Below, piece by piece: positions 21,149-29,717 of a stretch of 49,716 bases of DNA. The stretch lies in NCBI GenBank assembly GCA_023667225.1, contig JAMPAN010000006.1, positions 1-49,716 of the forward strand. The letters run 5' to 3'. Numbering within the stretch: position 1 is the stretch's first letter; the number at the start of each line of letters is the position of its first letter. The translations under genes and the position numbers were made by a program. The stretch comes from Oxalobacter formigenes (GTDB lineage: Bacteria; Pseudomonadota; Gammaproteobacteria; Burkholderiales; Burkholderiaceae_D). The notes beneath the pieces are model-generated. The model was not told the origin of the DNA. It did not search any database and saw only the letters and a program-made list of their open reading frames with translations.

Positions 21149-22282
21149 ATGATTACTCTTTATTCTCTCGTTCTTTTCGCCTGGATCGTATTCCGGCTCG
21201 TCATGCCTTTACCTGTTGGCATGACAGCCAGACTTGGCCTGGCCGCTTTAGTTCTACTGATATCGCTCAAGCACTTCTTCTTCCAGCATCTTTTTGGTGG
21301 CCTGGCCTCGCCGGAACTGCCGCGCTTCGCTATCATTCTGGCCGGTTGGCTTTATGCAACCCTGGTGTTTCTCTTTGTTCTTATTGTCATCCGCGATATT
21401 GCCGTATGTATCCTGTGGCTGGCCGCCAAAACCGGTTTTTTTTCCGTAAAACCGGCCCTCATGGCCTGGCCGCTTTCCCTCGGCATAGTTCTGCTTTCCC
21501 TGGCATGCAGTACCTACAGCCTGTATGAAGCTATCCGCCTGCCGGAGGTAAAAATAAAAGAAGTCCGGCTCAGGCGCCTGCCTTCCGAACTGGACGGGTT
21601 AACCATCGTCCAGATTACCGACTTACATGTCAACGCCTTCAATCCTGAAAACCAGGTAAGGAAAGTGGTGGAAACCATTAACAACATCCGGCCTGATCTC
21701 ATTTTGCTGACAGGGGATATCGTGGATGGCGGCACAGAAGAGCGGAAAACCGACATAGCGCCACTGAAAGACCTGAAAGCCCGATACGGCATATATGGCG
21801 TTGTTGGCAATCATGAATACTATTCTGATTACGATGCCTGGCAAACCCGGCTGACCGGGCTGGGTATCCATATGCTGAATAATGCTCATGTTACCCTTTC
21901 CATCCATGATGCCCCCCTGGTTATTGCCGGTATCACCGATGCGGCAGCAGCAGCCTTTGGCAAACCCATTCCGGATATCGGCAAGGCGCTGGAAAATACT
22001 CCGGAAAATACAGTTCGCATCCTGCTGGCTCACCGGCCCCAAAATGCGGAAATTCATGCAAAAGCAGGCATTGACCTTCAGCTTTCAGGGCACACCCACG
22101 GCGGACAAATAATAGGATTTGATCGAATTGTTGCGTACTTTAACAAAAATCTGTTGTCAGGCTGGTACGATATCGGCAACATGAAACTGTATATCTGCCC
22201 TGGCGCCAGCCTGTGGAATGGTTTTCCCGCCCGCTTCGGCGTTCCTTCGGAAATTCCTGTTTTCACTCTCCGGAAAGGATAA
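21149..22282 (+). CDS. Membrane-anchored metallophosphoesterase (YkuE-like)
   Basis: A 377-residue protein with about four N-terminal hydrophobic segments (residues 1-140) and a calcineurin-type phosphoesterase domain. The metal motifs appear in order: QITDLHVN (D, H), LTGDIVDGG (GD), VVGNHEYYSD (GNHE), LLAHRP (H) and LSGHTHGGQ (GHTH). These bind two metal ions and cleave phosphoester bonds; relatives such as YkuE are envelope-associated. The catalytic domain follows the membrane segments directly. The frame opens with a TTG at 21146, but the adjacent ATG at 21149 is the better start. Substrate unknown. It is divergent from the RND operon across about 256 bases in which I saw no gene. Confidence 0.88.
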   Translation: MITLYSLVLFAWIVFRLVMPLPVGMTARLGLAALVLLISLKHFFFQHLFGGLASPELPRFAIILAGWLYATLVFLFVLIVIRDIAVCILWLAAKTGFFSVKPALMAWPLSLGIVLLSLACSTYSLYEAIRLPEVKIKEVRLRRLPSELDGLTIVQITDLHVNAFNPENQVRKVVETINNIRPDLILLTGDIVDGGTEERKTDIAPLKDLKARYGIYGVVGNHEYYSDYDAWQTRLTGLGIHMLNNAHVTLSIHDAPLVIAGITDAAAAAFGKPIPDIGKALENTPENTVRILLAHRPQNAEIHAKAGIDLQLSGHTHGGQIIGFDRIVAYFNKNLLSGWYDIGNMKLYICPGASLWNGFPARFGVPSEIPVFTLRKG

Positions 22283-22450
22283 TGCGAAGCCATATAGATA
22301 AGAAAACAGCAAAATCCCGGCTATTATCACTTTATCCGGACACTATCATTTCGAATATAAAAACATAATCACCGGCAAATACACCTGCCACAGGTTATTG
22401 AGCCATGATATGGCTTTTTTCTTTCCCGCTATAAAAAAACAGAAAAAATA

Positions 22451-23200
22451 ATGAAATGGAATGCCACGTTATATGATGCAAATCACCACTTTGTCTCTGG
22501 ATATGGCAGGGAATTGCTTGCATTCATTCCTGATAATCGGAAACAATCCATACTGGATCTGGGTTGCGGCACAGGAACCTTAACAGTGCAATTATCCCGC
22601 CTGGCAGGTAAAGTTATAGGCATAGACAGTTCACAAAGCATGATAACCAAAGCAAAAGAACAATTTGGGCATATTATTGCATTCAGCGTATGCGATGCGC
22701 TGGATCTGCCTTTTTCACAGGAATTTGACGTTATTTTCTCCAACGCCGTTTTTCACTGGATCACTGACCATCACTTGCTTTTGCAAAATATTTACCGGTC
22801 ATTAAAACCGCAAGGCTGTCTGGTATGTGAATTTGGTGCAAAAGGCAACATTGCGTCCATTGAAAATGCTTTTGCACAGGCAAGCAAGAAACTGGGCATT
22901 GACTACAAAACAAAATTCAACTTTATTACGCCAGATAAATTTTCAGCAATACTTGAAAAAAACGGCTTTATAATCGATACCATTTATGATTATGACAGGC
23001 CAACCCCGTTAAGCGATGGCCGGAGGGGATTAAGAAACTGGATAAAACAGTTTTTTGCTTCCGAACTGGTTATGATACCGGAAAACCGGCATGACTTTAT
23101 CTTTCAATATGTGGAAACGCTAACTGAAAATACCGGATGGACTGGTCAGGAATGGATAGCTGATTACAAAAGATTAAGAGCCATTGCCCATAAAAATTAG
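22451..23200 (+). CDS. Class I SAM-dependent methyltransferase (trans-aconitate methyltransferase-like)
   Basis: A 249-residue Rossmann methyltransferase. Motif I is ILDLGCGTGTL (34-44), an acidic motif II follows (VIGIDSS), then CDALDLPF and FDVIFSNAVFHWI, which is close to the pattern in Tam and other small-molecule methyltransferases. The C-terminal half (FITPDKFSAILEKNGF) caps the substrate pocket. Function is otherwise unknown; it could methylate a carboxylate or another small metabolite. The region is visibly more AT-rich than the core genes. It sits between the phosphoesterase gene and an insertion-sequence relic, so it may be accessory DNA. Confidence 0.82.
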   Translation: MKWNATLYDANHHFVSGYGRELLAFIPDNRKQSILDLGCGTGTLTVQLSRLAGKVIGIDSSQSMITKAKEQFGHIIAFSVCDALDLPFSQEFDVIFSNAVFHWITDHHLLLQNIYRSLKPQGCLVCEFGAKGNIASIENAFAQASKKLGIDYKTKFNFITPDKFSAILEKNGFIIDTIYDYDRPTPLSDGRRGLRNWIKQFFASELVMIPENRHDFIFQYVETLTENTGWTGQEWIADYKRLRAIAHKN

Positions 23201-23281
23201 GCTGTGTTGGATGTTGTGTTGATTTTGCAGCTAACGAAAATCAGGAGCTTTTCCTGATTTTTATCGCTTATTCCATTCAAT

Positions 23282-23321
23282 CATCCCCAAGGCCCAGTGT
23301 GAACACTGGGCCTTGGGGATG
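23282..23321. repeat. 19-bp perfect palindrome with 2-base loop
   Basis: Arms 23282-23300 (CATCCCCAAGGCCCAGTGT) and 23303-23321 are perfectly complementary with only GA between them. The stem is GC-rich in an AT-rich stretch. There is no T-run, so it is not a standard terminator, although it could stop transcription or form a cruciform. It follows the methyltransferase gene by about 80 bases and precedes the IS relic by about 115 bases. Confidence 0.85.
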
Positions 23322-23422
23322 CAAACACCTGCTGAGGTTTATGTTTTAGCCGCTTAAGTTGTGCAGAAAGTGGTGTGTCAATACAAATACGCAACACAGC
23401 GATACCGAATTTAACGTAAATA

Positions 23423-23448
23423 AAAAGCTAGTCATGTAACTAGCTTTT
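23423..23448. repeat. Inverted repeat at left edge of the IS relic
   Basis: AAAAGCTAGT (23423-23432) and ACTAGCTTTT (23439-23448) form a perfect 10-bp inverted repeat around CATGTA. On the plus strand this looks like a weak terminator with a short T-run. Its right arm overlaps the terminal repeat of the IS, so it may have arisen at the insertion junction. Confidence 0.5.
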
Positions 23449-24283
23449 GCTAACAAATAGATTTAAGGTAATTTTTAAGGGCGGCTAGCATAATAAGCCT
23501 TTCGTAATGGTCGGTTCTTTTGTTATATCGTGCTGCAATTTACCGATTCTCCTTACGTACCCCAATAAACCTTTTAATCGTATTGTGCTACTTATAATGA
23601 CTTTTATTAAATGCATGTCTTATCGAATTATTGTAGTGAGTTGGTATTATCGGCTCTATCAATAACTGACAAAAAAATCTCGTAAGGCCGCACTATCATA
23701 CCCTTTATCACCTATCATAACTCTCATTTCATACCTTGCCGCTTCACGCACTAGGCACGGAGCATATCGATGATCACTTGCCTAACCTAGAAACCGCAAT
23801 ACAGCTAATAACCTGTCTGCGATGTCAACAAGTAGATGAAGCTTGGTACCAAATCCTTCCTTGGAACAACCTCATGCCTGACAGCATCCTTTTTACGGGA
23901 TTCAGATGTGTCTTGCGCTCGAACCACTGTACTGTCCATGAAGGCAATCTTTACTTCCAGAACTTTGCTTTTTTGAAGACGAATGAGCATTTTCCGCCTG
24001 ACTCTGCGTTCAATCCAACGCTTATAGCGCATAAATACCGCCATCCAATGCCTAAAATATTCTGAAGACACTCGACAGCGACATCCTTCACGCAGAATAT
24101 AAAGTACACTTTCTTGACATGGCGGTCACTGATTGTAGGCCTTCTGCCCCTTTTGTCGCATTCTTCCTGTAAAATGGTCAATCAACGCAAATTGCTTGTC
24201 TGTAAGGGAGTAATGTTTTTCCATAAAAACGCACCACTCCCTATAGTCCCCTTTGTAAATTTATTTGTTAGAAAAACCTAGCC
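23438..24283 (-). mobile_element. Decayed IS5-family insertion sequence
   Basis: An element of about 846 bases with imperfect terminal inverted repeats of about 27 bases. The left end near 23438-23464 (CTAACAAATAGATTTA) matches the complement of the right end near 24257-24283 (CTAACAAATAAATTTA). It encloses one broken transposase gene on the minus strand. Both ends survive, so it was inserted whole and then mutated. I could not identify a clear target-site duplication. Confidence 0.75.
23450..24224 (-). pseudogene. IS5-family transposase pseudogene
   Basis: Read from ATG 24224 the frame opens MEKHYSLTDKQFALIDHF, then shifts to RGRRPTISDRH, later to YFRHWMAVFMRYKRWIERR and IAFMDSTVVRAQDTSESRKKDA, a typical IS5 DDE transposase with the first catalytic Asp in MDST. 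Further on, VMIGDKGYDSAALRDFF (second Asp) and RKENR...RYNKRTDHYERLIML then KNYLKSIC before a stop at 23450-23452 complete the protein. At least three frameshifts and two internal stops (in the HYK-HNT and ENR-IAA segments) break it. It cannot make an active transposase. Confidence 0.88.
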
Positions 24284-24289
24284 TTTTTC

Positions 24290-25162
24290 TTATGCAGTAG
24301 CTACATAGTTCAAGAAACTAAAAACTTCATCTTTGGTAGAGAATTGTGCATCGATTCTATTTCCGTTGTTGTACCAAACAATTATTTCGAACTTTCTGAA
24401 AGTGCCATCACTGATCATGTCAGTATTGTAGTTTTGGACAAAGTCCAAAGCATCGCGAATAGATTGAAATTGATTTTCTCCACCGTGAAGTGGTATCAAT
24501 ACAATTCTATCAATCTGCCGATCTAGGGTGTTTTTCAAATCGGTAAGGAAACTATTTAATAGGTCTGAATTTTGCTGAATGAGATTATTCTTTAGGCTTG
24601 ATCGCTGGTTTGCATTTAGGGCTTCTATTTGATTGATTGCCCTTTGAAAATGTGAATCAGGTGTGGATTCATCAAACTCAGCATTAATGCCTACCGATGC
24701 AAAAGCGGCAACTACGGTTTCATAGGGAAAGTACATCACCTTAAAACCCGATGACTGCATTTGCGTCAATGATCCAGCCGTGAATTCGCCGGCCAAAATA
24801 GTTCCTAAGAAGGGCTGATCCCAATAGTATTTCTCTGCAATGGGCAGGATAGCTCCTTGGATTTCTTGAGCCTTGTTTCGTGAATGTTTGGTATATCTTC
24901 TCCAAGCAGCTTCAATAAAAGCTAAAGGTCGACCTTTTTGCTGAGGATTTCCCCCTTTTTCAATCACAAAATCAAGATCGTGATTGTTGCCAAACTTGTC
25001 TTCCCAAGTGACCTTTTTTCCTGGTCTTGCTGTACCTCTTGTACCTTTTTTGTCAAGGTATAACCCTCGTGCATTACAAAACAGCTGAAGTTGCGGAGCC
25101 ATAATTTCTTCAAGCAAATCCCCAATAATTTGCCCGAACTTATGTGCCGGTGAGTCTGCCAC
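24290..25162 (-). CDS. Putative type II restriction endonuclease partner of the DNA methyltransferase
   Basis: A 290-residue protein starting at GTG 25162, two bases after the methyltransferase stop, so translation is probably coupled. A PD-(D/E)XK-like core is suggested by HDLDFVIEKGG (61-71, acidic D62/D64) followed by RPLAFIEAAWRRYTKHSRNK (78-97, E84). The lysine usual two residues after the glutamate is replaced by alanine; R88, R89, K92 or K97 on the next helix could substitute. The C-terminal part (VLIPLHGGENQF, IIVWYNNGNRIDAQF) looks like a separate domain. Its coupling to a DNA methyltransferase is the main reason for the call. A non-nuclease partner is possible. AT-rich, bounded on the left by the IS relic. 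Confidence 0.68.
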   Translation of the reverse strand: MADSPAHKFGQIIGDLLEEIMAPQLQLFCNARGLYLDKKGTRGTARPGKKVTWEDKFGNNHDLDFVIEKGGNPQQKGRPLAFIEAAWRRYTKHSRNKAQEIQGAILPIAEKYYWDQPFLGTILAGEFTAGSLTQMQSSGFKVMYFPYETVVAAFASVGINAEFDESTPDSHFQRAINQIEALNANQRSSLKNNLIQQNSDLLNSFLTDLKNTLDRQIDRIVLIPLHGGENQFQSIRDALDFVQNYNTDMISDGTFRKFEIIVWYNNGNRIDAQFSTKDEVFSFLNYVATA

Positions 25163-25164
25163 TT

Positions 25165-26487
25165 TTACCCCTCAATCCAAAGACGCCCCTCATGCAGAGG
25201 AACATCGTGTTTTCTGTTTTTCCATTTGACATTTCGATCGCGGATTTTTTCAAAAGTATAGCTTTTGAATCCGGCATGAATTGCTAATTTGCCAAGCCAT
25301 TCCTCAGCAGGGACATAAACACCATAAGGTGCCGAATCCCCAACGACAAAGCATAATCTTGATCCATACTTACACAATGGACGAAGTCGGTGAAAAATCT
25401 GGGCAAGATCTAAGAAATAGGCAGCAATCATTGTATGATATGTTTTTTTACCACCTTTTGTTTTTCTTACTTCAGCAAGTTCATTACATACTTCAGATAT
25501 TTCACCTGAAATTGGTTTTAATAACTCCGACTCTAGGAACTCGTTTAGATTAATGCGATCAGCGGCAGAATGCTGTGAGCACGATCTAATAATATGCTTT
25601 CTTACTTTTTCATGAAGATCGCTCCAGCCTTCAATATCCCCCCAAAATGTCATTTCTAGGCGAGTAGCATCGGCATAGTCATAGTTGTTGGGATATGGAG
25701 GTGAAGTGACTACAAGATCAATCGATTTTTCTGGAATTGCAGAGGCCAGTCTTGCATCTAGTTGAATTATTTTGGCTAGTGACGAATACTCTTTCTTTGC
25801 ATACTCAACATCTTGAGCGATTTGGTCTGCTTTGGCAGCAAGAGCATCAAACGGATCTAAAACTTTTGCCTTTGTTCTATTCGGAAGAATATATTGCCAC
25901 TGAGCCGTACCTGCATGACTACATGCTCTAAGTATTGAAGTAATGGTCAGCCATACCAGTTTATCGGTAGAGGTGTCCCTGTTTCTCTTGAGAAACTCAC
26001 TTTTCAATGCAAATAGTTTATTTAAGAAATCGTCCGAATAACATTTCGCAAGAAGCACAGATGTATTTGGTGGAAATTCTGATTTCTCTTTTTTTGATTT
26101 TTCAATGAGGAAATTAATTTTCTCAATATAATTCTTGGTATCAATTTTGTGCCAAAGTAATTTGGCACTTGCAATTCGAGCCACAAAAGGATGACTCTCT
26201 AGCCCGTAGGATTCAACCCCTGCATGTTCCGCGGCAAGCAAAGTTGTACCTGAGCCGGCAAAAGGATCCAATACTGTCAATTTAGGTCCTTTTTTTTCTT
26301 GCTCGATGATAGTTTTAGCCCATTCTGCAGAAAAGCCGGCTGAATATCTAAACCACCTGTGAATGGGTAGTTTCATGTTGTCGGTGAATGTTCCCGACCT
26401 AGCTTCTTTTGCCGCCTTCGTGCCTTTTGTGGACCTCTTTTGGACTTCAAGTTTGACCTCTCCAAAAAGATCGATTTCGTGTTTCAT
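25165..26487 (-). CDS. Site-specific DNA methyltransferase (N4-cytosine or N6-adenine)
   Basis: A 440-residue DNA amino-methyltransferase. SAM-binding motif I is LDPFAGSGTTLLA (73-85) and catalytic motif IV is TSPPYPNNYDY (261-271), so the SAM motif precedes the catalytic motif with about 180 residues between, which may contain the target-recognition region. The SPPY form is most common in N4-cytosine enzymes but also occurs in N6-adenine enzymes, so the modified base is not settled. KLPIHRWFRYSAGFS near the N-terminus is typical of DNA methylases with this layout. It protects host DNA from the downstream nuclease. Visibly AT-rich compared with flanking core genes, and bracketed by two unrelated IS relics, as expected of a mobile R-M cassette. 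Confidence 0.9.
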   Translation of the reverse strand: MKHEIDLFGEVKLEVQKRSTKGTKAAKEARSGTFTDNMKLPIHRWFRYSAGFSAEWAKTIIEQEKKGPKLTVLDPFAGSGTTLLAAEHAGVESYGLESHPFVARIASAKLLWHKIDTKNYIEKINFLIEKSKKEKSEFPPNTSVLLAKCYSDDFLNKLFALKSEFLKRNRDTSTDKLVWLTITSILRACSHAGTAQWQYILPNRTKAKVLDPFDALAAKADQIAQDVEYAKKEYSSLAKIIQLDARLASAIPEKSIDLVVTSPPYPNNYDYADATRLEMTFWGDIEGWSDLHEKVRKHIIRSCSQHSAADRINLNEFLESELLKPISGEISEVCNELAEVRKTKGGKKTYHTMIAAYFLDLAQIFHRLRPLCKYGSRLCFVVGDSAPYGVYVPAEEWLGKLAIHAGFKSYTFEKIRDRNVKWKNRKHDVPLHEGRLWIEG

Positions 26488-26554
26488 TAACGCCTCACAT
26501 TCAAAGTCATCGTTTTTAGCAGTTTCTACTTTTGTTAGGTTCAGGCCTCATTAA

Positions 26555-26930
26555 TTGTCAAAAAGCAGAAGGTTGTTGATTCTGAAGGAGGAGGCAACGA
26601 GGCAACTTTTTTATCTTTCCGCGAAACAACTTGAACGTATCACCCCTTTCTTTCCCCTTCACATGGTATTTCACGCGTTGATGACAGAAGAGTGCTTCCG
26701 CAGCATTGTCTATGTTATCAGGTATGGCATGCAATGGGAGGATGCTTTGCATGAGTATGGTCCTTATAAAACTCTATATAACCGCTTTGTCTGATGGAAT
26801 CGCATGGGTACATCTTTTCCAAGCTTGCAAAATCAGCAGGCAAGCAAGTCTGCTCAAAAAAGGGCTCCTCCCCGCCGCATGGGATACACAAAAAATGAGG
26901 TCTGAACCTAGGCATAACCGAAACATTTAG
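26555..26930 (+). pseudogene. Truncated IS5-family transposase relic
   Basis: The frame reads FYLSAKQLERITPFFPL (about residues 19-35), then IVYVIRYGMQWEDALHEYGPYKTLYNRF, the N-terminal domain of IS5-group transposases. A TGA interrupts it at about 26792; after this WNRMG and FSKLAKSAGKQ follow in one frame and ASLLKKGLLP in another. The segment that would carry the first catalytic Asp (between KSAGK and the ASLLKKGL stretch) is deleted, and the end dissolves in frameshifts near 26900. It is a different IS5 subtype from the relic at 23.4-24.3 kb. Confidence 0.8.
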
Positions 26931-28297
26931 GCCCTCTCTTGTTCAGCTGCCGGGAAAGCCATCCGGACAACCAGACCACCCGCCACATCGCCTGCCAATG
27001 TCAGTTTTCCGCCATAGTGCTGAACAATCCTGTTCACAATCGCCAGCCCCAGTCCCGAACCGCCCGCCTGGCTTCTTGCCGTATTCTTCCGGGTAAAAGG
27101 CCTAAGCAGCCTCTCCCTGTCTTCTTCTGCAATACCAGGCCCGCGGTCAGAAACTGTCACAATAACTTCATCATCTTCATAATGGCAGGCAAAAGAAAGC
27201 TCCACCATATTGGTCTTCATGGAACGCCCATACCGTTCCGCATTGGAAAACAGATTACTGAACACACGCTCAAAATCAGTTCGGTTTCCCCTGACAAAAA
27301 TATCCGGTGCAATCTGGCGCCAAACCACCACATCATGCATACGTGCAGCCTTTTCTGCTGCCTCCTCAAGCAACAGGCTGATATTGACTGCCTCATTCTG
27401 CTTGGGCGCGCTTAAGCGCGCATAATCCAGAAACTGACCGACAATAGCGTCCATTTGCCGGATATCGGCTTCCATACCGCCTTTTTCTTCTCTCTGCAAA
27501 GCAGACATTTCCAGTTCCAGCTGGATACGCGTCAATGGCGTACGCAAATCGTGCGAAATACCGGCCAATACTTCCATCCTCTCTCTCTCATTACGCTCCA
27601 ATTCGCTGACCATCTGATTAAAACTGCGGTTGGCATCCCTTGCCTCGGCAGATCCGGTCTCCGGCAACACCTCTGGCGTCCTGCCGCTGGCAAATGTCCG
27701 TGCGGCAATCGCAAGCCGTGCCAACGGCTGATTAATCAAACCGGAAATAAAACCGGCGCCCATCAGAGACAGGCCAAACCCTGCCGCAGCCCACCAGAGC
27801 CACTGCCAGTTTACCGGACCTTCCAGACGCCCAATCGGCAAAGCCAGCCAATATTCATCCTCGTCATCTATCTTGAAACTGATCCAGAATCCTTCTATCC
27901 CGTTAACTTTCCGCGATATGCGCGTATCCTCCCCCAGCTTGCTTCTGAGAAGACGCAAAAGAATCGGCCACTGACCGTCTTCGGGCAATGGCTCTACCTC
28001 ATCAGGCAACTCCAGTGTATAAATACGGATACCCTCATTGCTTGCAAGGTCAAAAAGCAGTTCTCTGCGCAAATCCGGCGCAGAATGTATTAAGGCAGTT
28101 CGCGTAATCGTGACAATCGAAACCAGCTGATTGGCAATCCGCTGTGCAAAAGGCTCCCGTTCCACCATACGGAAACTCAATACCCACGCACCCATGCTGA
28201 CACTGATAAGAAAAGCAAGCAAGGCAAATGTCCGCCAGAAAAGCCCGCTTTTCCACCAGGGTATCAGTACCGAACCAATTTGGGCTTCGCTATCCAT
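26927..28297 (-). CDS. envZ: OmpR-partner sensor histidine kinase (EnvZ-like)
   Basis: A 456-residue sensor kinase. Two membrane segments (about residues 20-42 and 165-188) flank a periplasmic domain of about 120 residues, then a HAMP linker, the dimerisation box AGISHDLRTPLTRIQ with phospho-acceptor H249, and an ATPase domain with NLFSNAERYG (N box), VSDRGPGIAEED (G1) and GGSGLGLAIVNRI (G2). Most proteobacterial OmpR/EnvZ and RisA/RisS pairs have this layout. The open frame extends to 28342, but the ATG at 28297 overlaps the ompR stop as TAATG and is the better start, giving translational coupling. The stimulus is not evident; envelope or osmotic stress is usual for the family. Confidence 0.88.
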   Translation of the reverse strand: MDSEAQIGSVLIPWWKSGLFWRTFALLAFLISVSMGAWVLSFRMVEREPFAQRIANQLVSIVTITRTALIHSAPDLRRELLFDLASNEGIRIYTLELPDEVEPLPEDGQWPILLRLLRSKLGEDTRISRKVNGIEGFWISFKIDDEDEYWLALPIGRLEGPVNWQWLWWAAAGFGLSLMGAGFISGLINQPLARLAIAARTFASGRTPEVLPETGSAEARDANRSFNQMVSELERNERERMEVLAGISHDLRTPLTRIQLELEMSALQREEKGGMEADIRQMDAIVGQFLDYARLSAPKQNEAVNISLLLEEAAEKAARMHDVVVWRQIAPDIFVRGNRTDFERVFSNLFSNAERYGRSMKTNMVELSFACHYEDDEVIVTVSDRGPGIAEEDRERLLRPFTRKNTARSQAGGSGLGLAIVNRIVQHYGGKLTLAGDVAGGLVVRMAFPAAEQERA

Positions 28298-29046
28298 TAC
28301 TGCGGCTGCCAATCCGGAATAAATACATACCCCAGTCCCCATACCGTCTGGATATAAAAAGGATGCGAGGGATCAGGTTCAATCAGTTTTCTCAGACGGG
28401 AAATCTGCACATCCAGGCTGCGGTCAAATACCTCATACTCCCGCCCGCGAGCCAGACTCATCAGTTTGTCACGCGATAAAGGCTGGCGTGCATGCTGTGC
28501 AAAAACTTTCAAAACCGAAAATTCGCCGGTCGTCAGCTGAACCGGCTCCCCGTTCTTTTTCAGCATACGGGTTCCCAAATCCAGCTCAAATTCTCCAAAG
28601 CGAAAAAGCTGCGGCATTTCCGTTGGCGAACCGGGAATATGATCCGGTTGCCTGCGGCGCAAAACAGCGCCAATCCGCGCCAGCAGCTCCCTGGGATTAA
28701 AAGGCTTGGGCAAATAATCATCGGCTCCCATTTCCAGACCGATAATCCTGTCCGTCTCCTCTCCTTTCGCTGTCAGCATAATAATAGGCGTCATATCACC
28801 GCCTCCCCTTAAACGGCGGGTAATGGACAGCCCGTCCTCTCCAGGCAACATCAGATCCAGTATCAGCAAATCAAACCGTTCGCGCAGCCAGAAACGATTC
28901 ATACTCTGGGCGTTCTCTGCTGTTGTAACAGAAAACCCCTGCTCGCTCAGGTAACGGCGCAGCAAATCACGAAGCCGGGCATCATCATCCACCACAAGAA
29001 TCTTTGTCTGGCGCGCCGCTTTATCCCGGTTTTCAGCTGTATTCAT
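28297..29046 (-). CDS. ompR: OmpR-family response regulator
   Basis: A 249-residue response regulator. The receiver domain (about 14-130) has the acidic pair DDD (20-22), phosphorylated D64 in LILDLMLPGEDG, T92 and K114 (LPKPF). The C-terminal winged-helix DNA-binding domain (about 150-245) ends with the typical DVQISRLRKLIE and VWGLGYVF. It is directly upstream of the kinase gene with a TAATG overlap. A perfect 14-bp palindrome lies 14 bases upstream of its ATG and may be a regulatory site. Close to OmpR/RisA of betaproteobacteria. Confidence 0.92.
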   Translation of the reverse strand: MNTAENRDKAARQTKILVVDDDARLRDLLRRYLSEQGFSVTTAENAQSMNRFWLRERFDLLILDLMLPGEDGLSITRRLRGGGDMTPIIMLTAKGEETDRIIGLEMGADDYLPKPFNPRELLARIGAVLRRRQPDHIPGSPTEMPQLFRFGEFELDLGTRMLKKNGEPVQLTTGEFSVLKVFAQHARQPLSRDKLMSLARGREYEVFDRSLDVQISRLRKLIEPDPSHPFYIQTVWGLGYVFIPDWQPQ

Positions 29047-29059
29047 GATTCTGCCCCCA

Positions 29060-29073
29060 ACAATAGCTATTGT
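29060..29073. promoter_or_regulatory. Perfect 14-bp palindrome upstream of ompR
   Basis: ACAATAGCTATTGT at 29060-29073 reads the same on both strands and ends 14 bases before the ompR start codon on the minus strand. It resembles a dimeric regulator site. Which protein binds is unknown. Confidence 0.35.
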
Positions 29074-29235
29074 ACTGACAATACCAGACTAGAGCACCTC
29101 CATCCTTGCCTGAAAACAGCCTTACACAAAGTTACAACTTTGGACACACTTTTACCGTTTTCCGTGTACCAAACCGGCTGGCCTCTCATACAATAATGTC
29201 AGGAAAAATAAATTGAAGACAAAACGAAAACAGAC

Positions 29236-29541
29236 ATGAAAACCTGCTGCGAGTTTGCTATCGCCGCTTTTTCCTGTAGCCTCCTGATTGGAATAGCGTA
29301 TGCACAGGAAATACCGGAAGAAAAAACAGCAGAACCGTCCCTGCAAATAACAGAAGAAGAGATTCCCGGTTCCCGTTACGGAAGGCGAATGCGGCATCAT
29401 CCCCTGCCTGATGATTATTGCGGTGATTCCCCCTGCGCCAGTTACCGGCGTGTCAGCCGAATGTCGCACCATGACCGCCAGATGCTGCGGCAACAGGTCA
29501 ACGAAGCAGGGCAAACACTATATCCTCCCAGACACCACTAA
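29236..29541 (+). CDS. Small exported protein of unknown function
   Basis: A 101-residue protein with a clear signal peptide (hydrophobic core about 8-20, cleavage likely after AYA at 23). The mature part has an acidic stretch (EEKTAEP, TEEEIPGS) and then a basic, His-rich half with a Cys pair (YCGDSPCASY) and ends SRMSHHDRQMLRQQVNEAG and YPPRHH. The DRQMLRQQVNEAG segment resembles a short helical motif seen in small exported proteins of Burkholderiales, but I cannot name a family. It is divergent from ompR across 189 bases, so it may be controlled by OmpR. Conserved in position or not is unknown. Confidence 0.7.
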   Translation: MKTCCEFAIAAFSCSLLIGIAYAQEIPEEKTAEPSLQITEEEIPGSRYGRRMRHHPLPDDYCGDSPCASYRRVSRMSHHDRQMLRQQVNEAGQTLYPPRHH

Positions 29542-29717
29542 ATGAAAAGGTTCTGTTTCACTCAATAGACGTCCCATTTTAAGGCCAGAATAAAAATAGT
29601 GCTATAGCTTTGTATTTATGGCATAATTCATTGTTTCGCACAATCTGCTATTTGGCAGGGTGCAAAAGAAAATTCGTTAAAAACCCAGGCAAGTTGCCGG
29701 AGGCAGGGAGAAACTAT

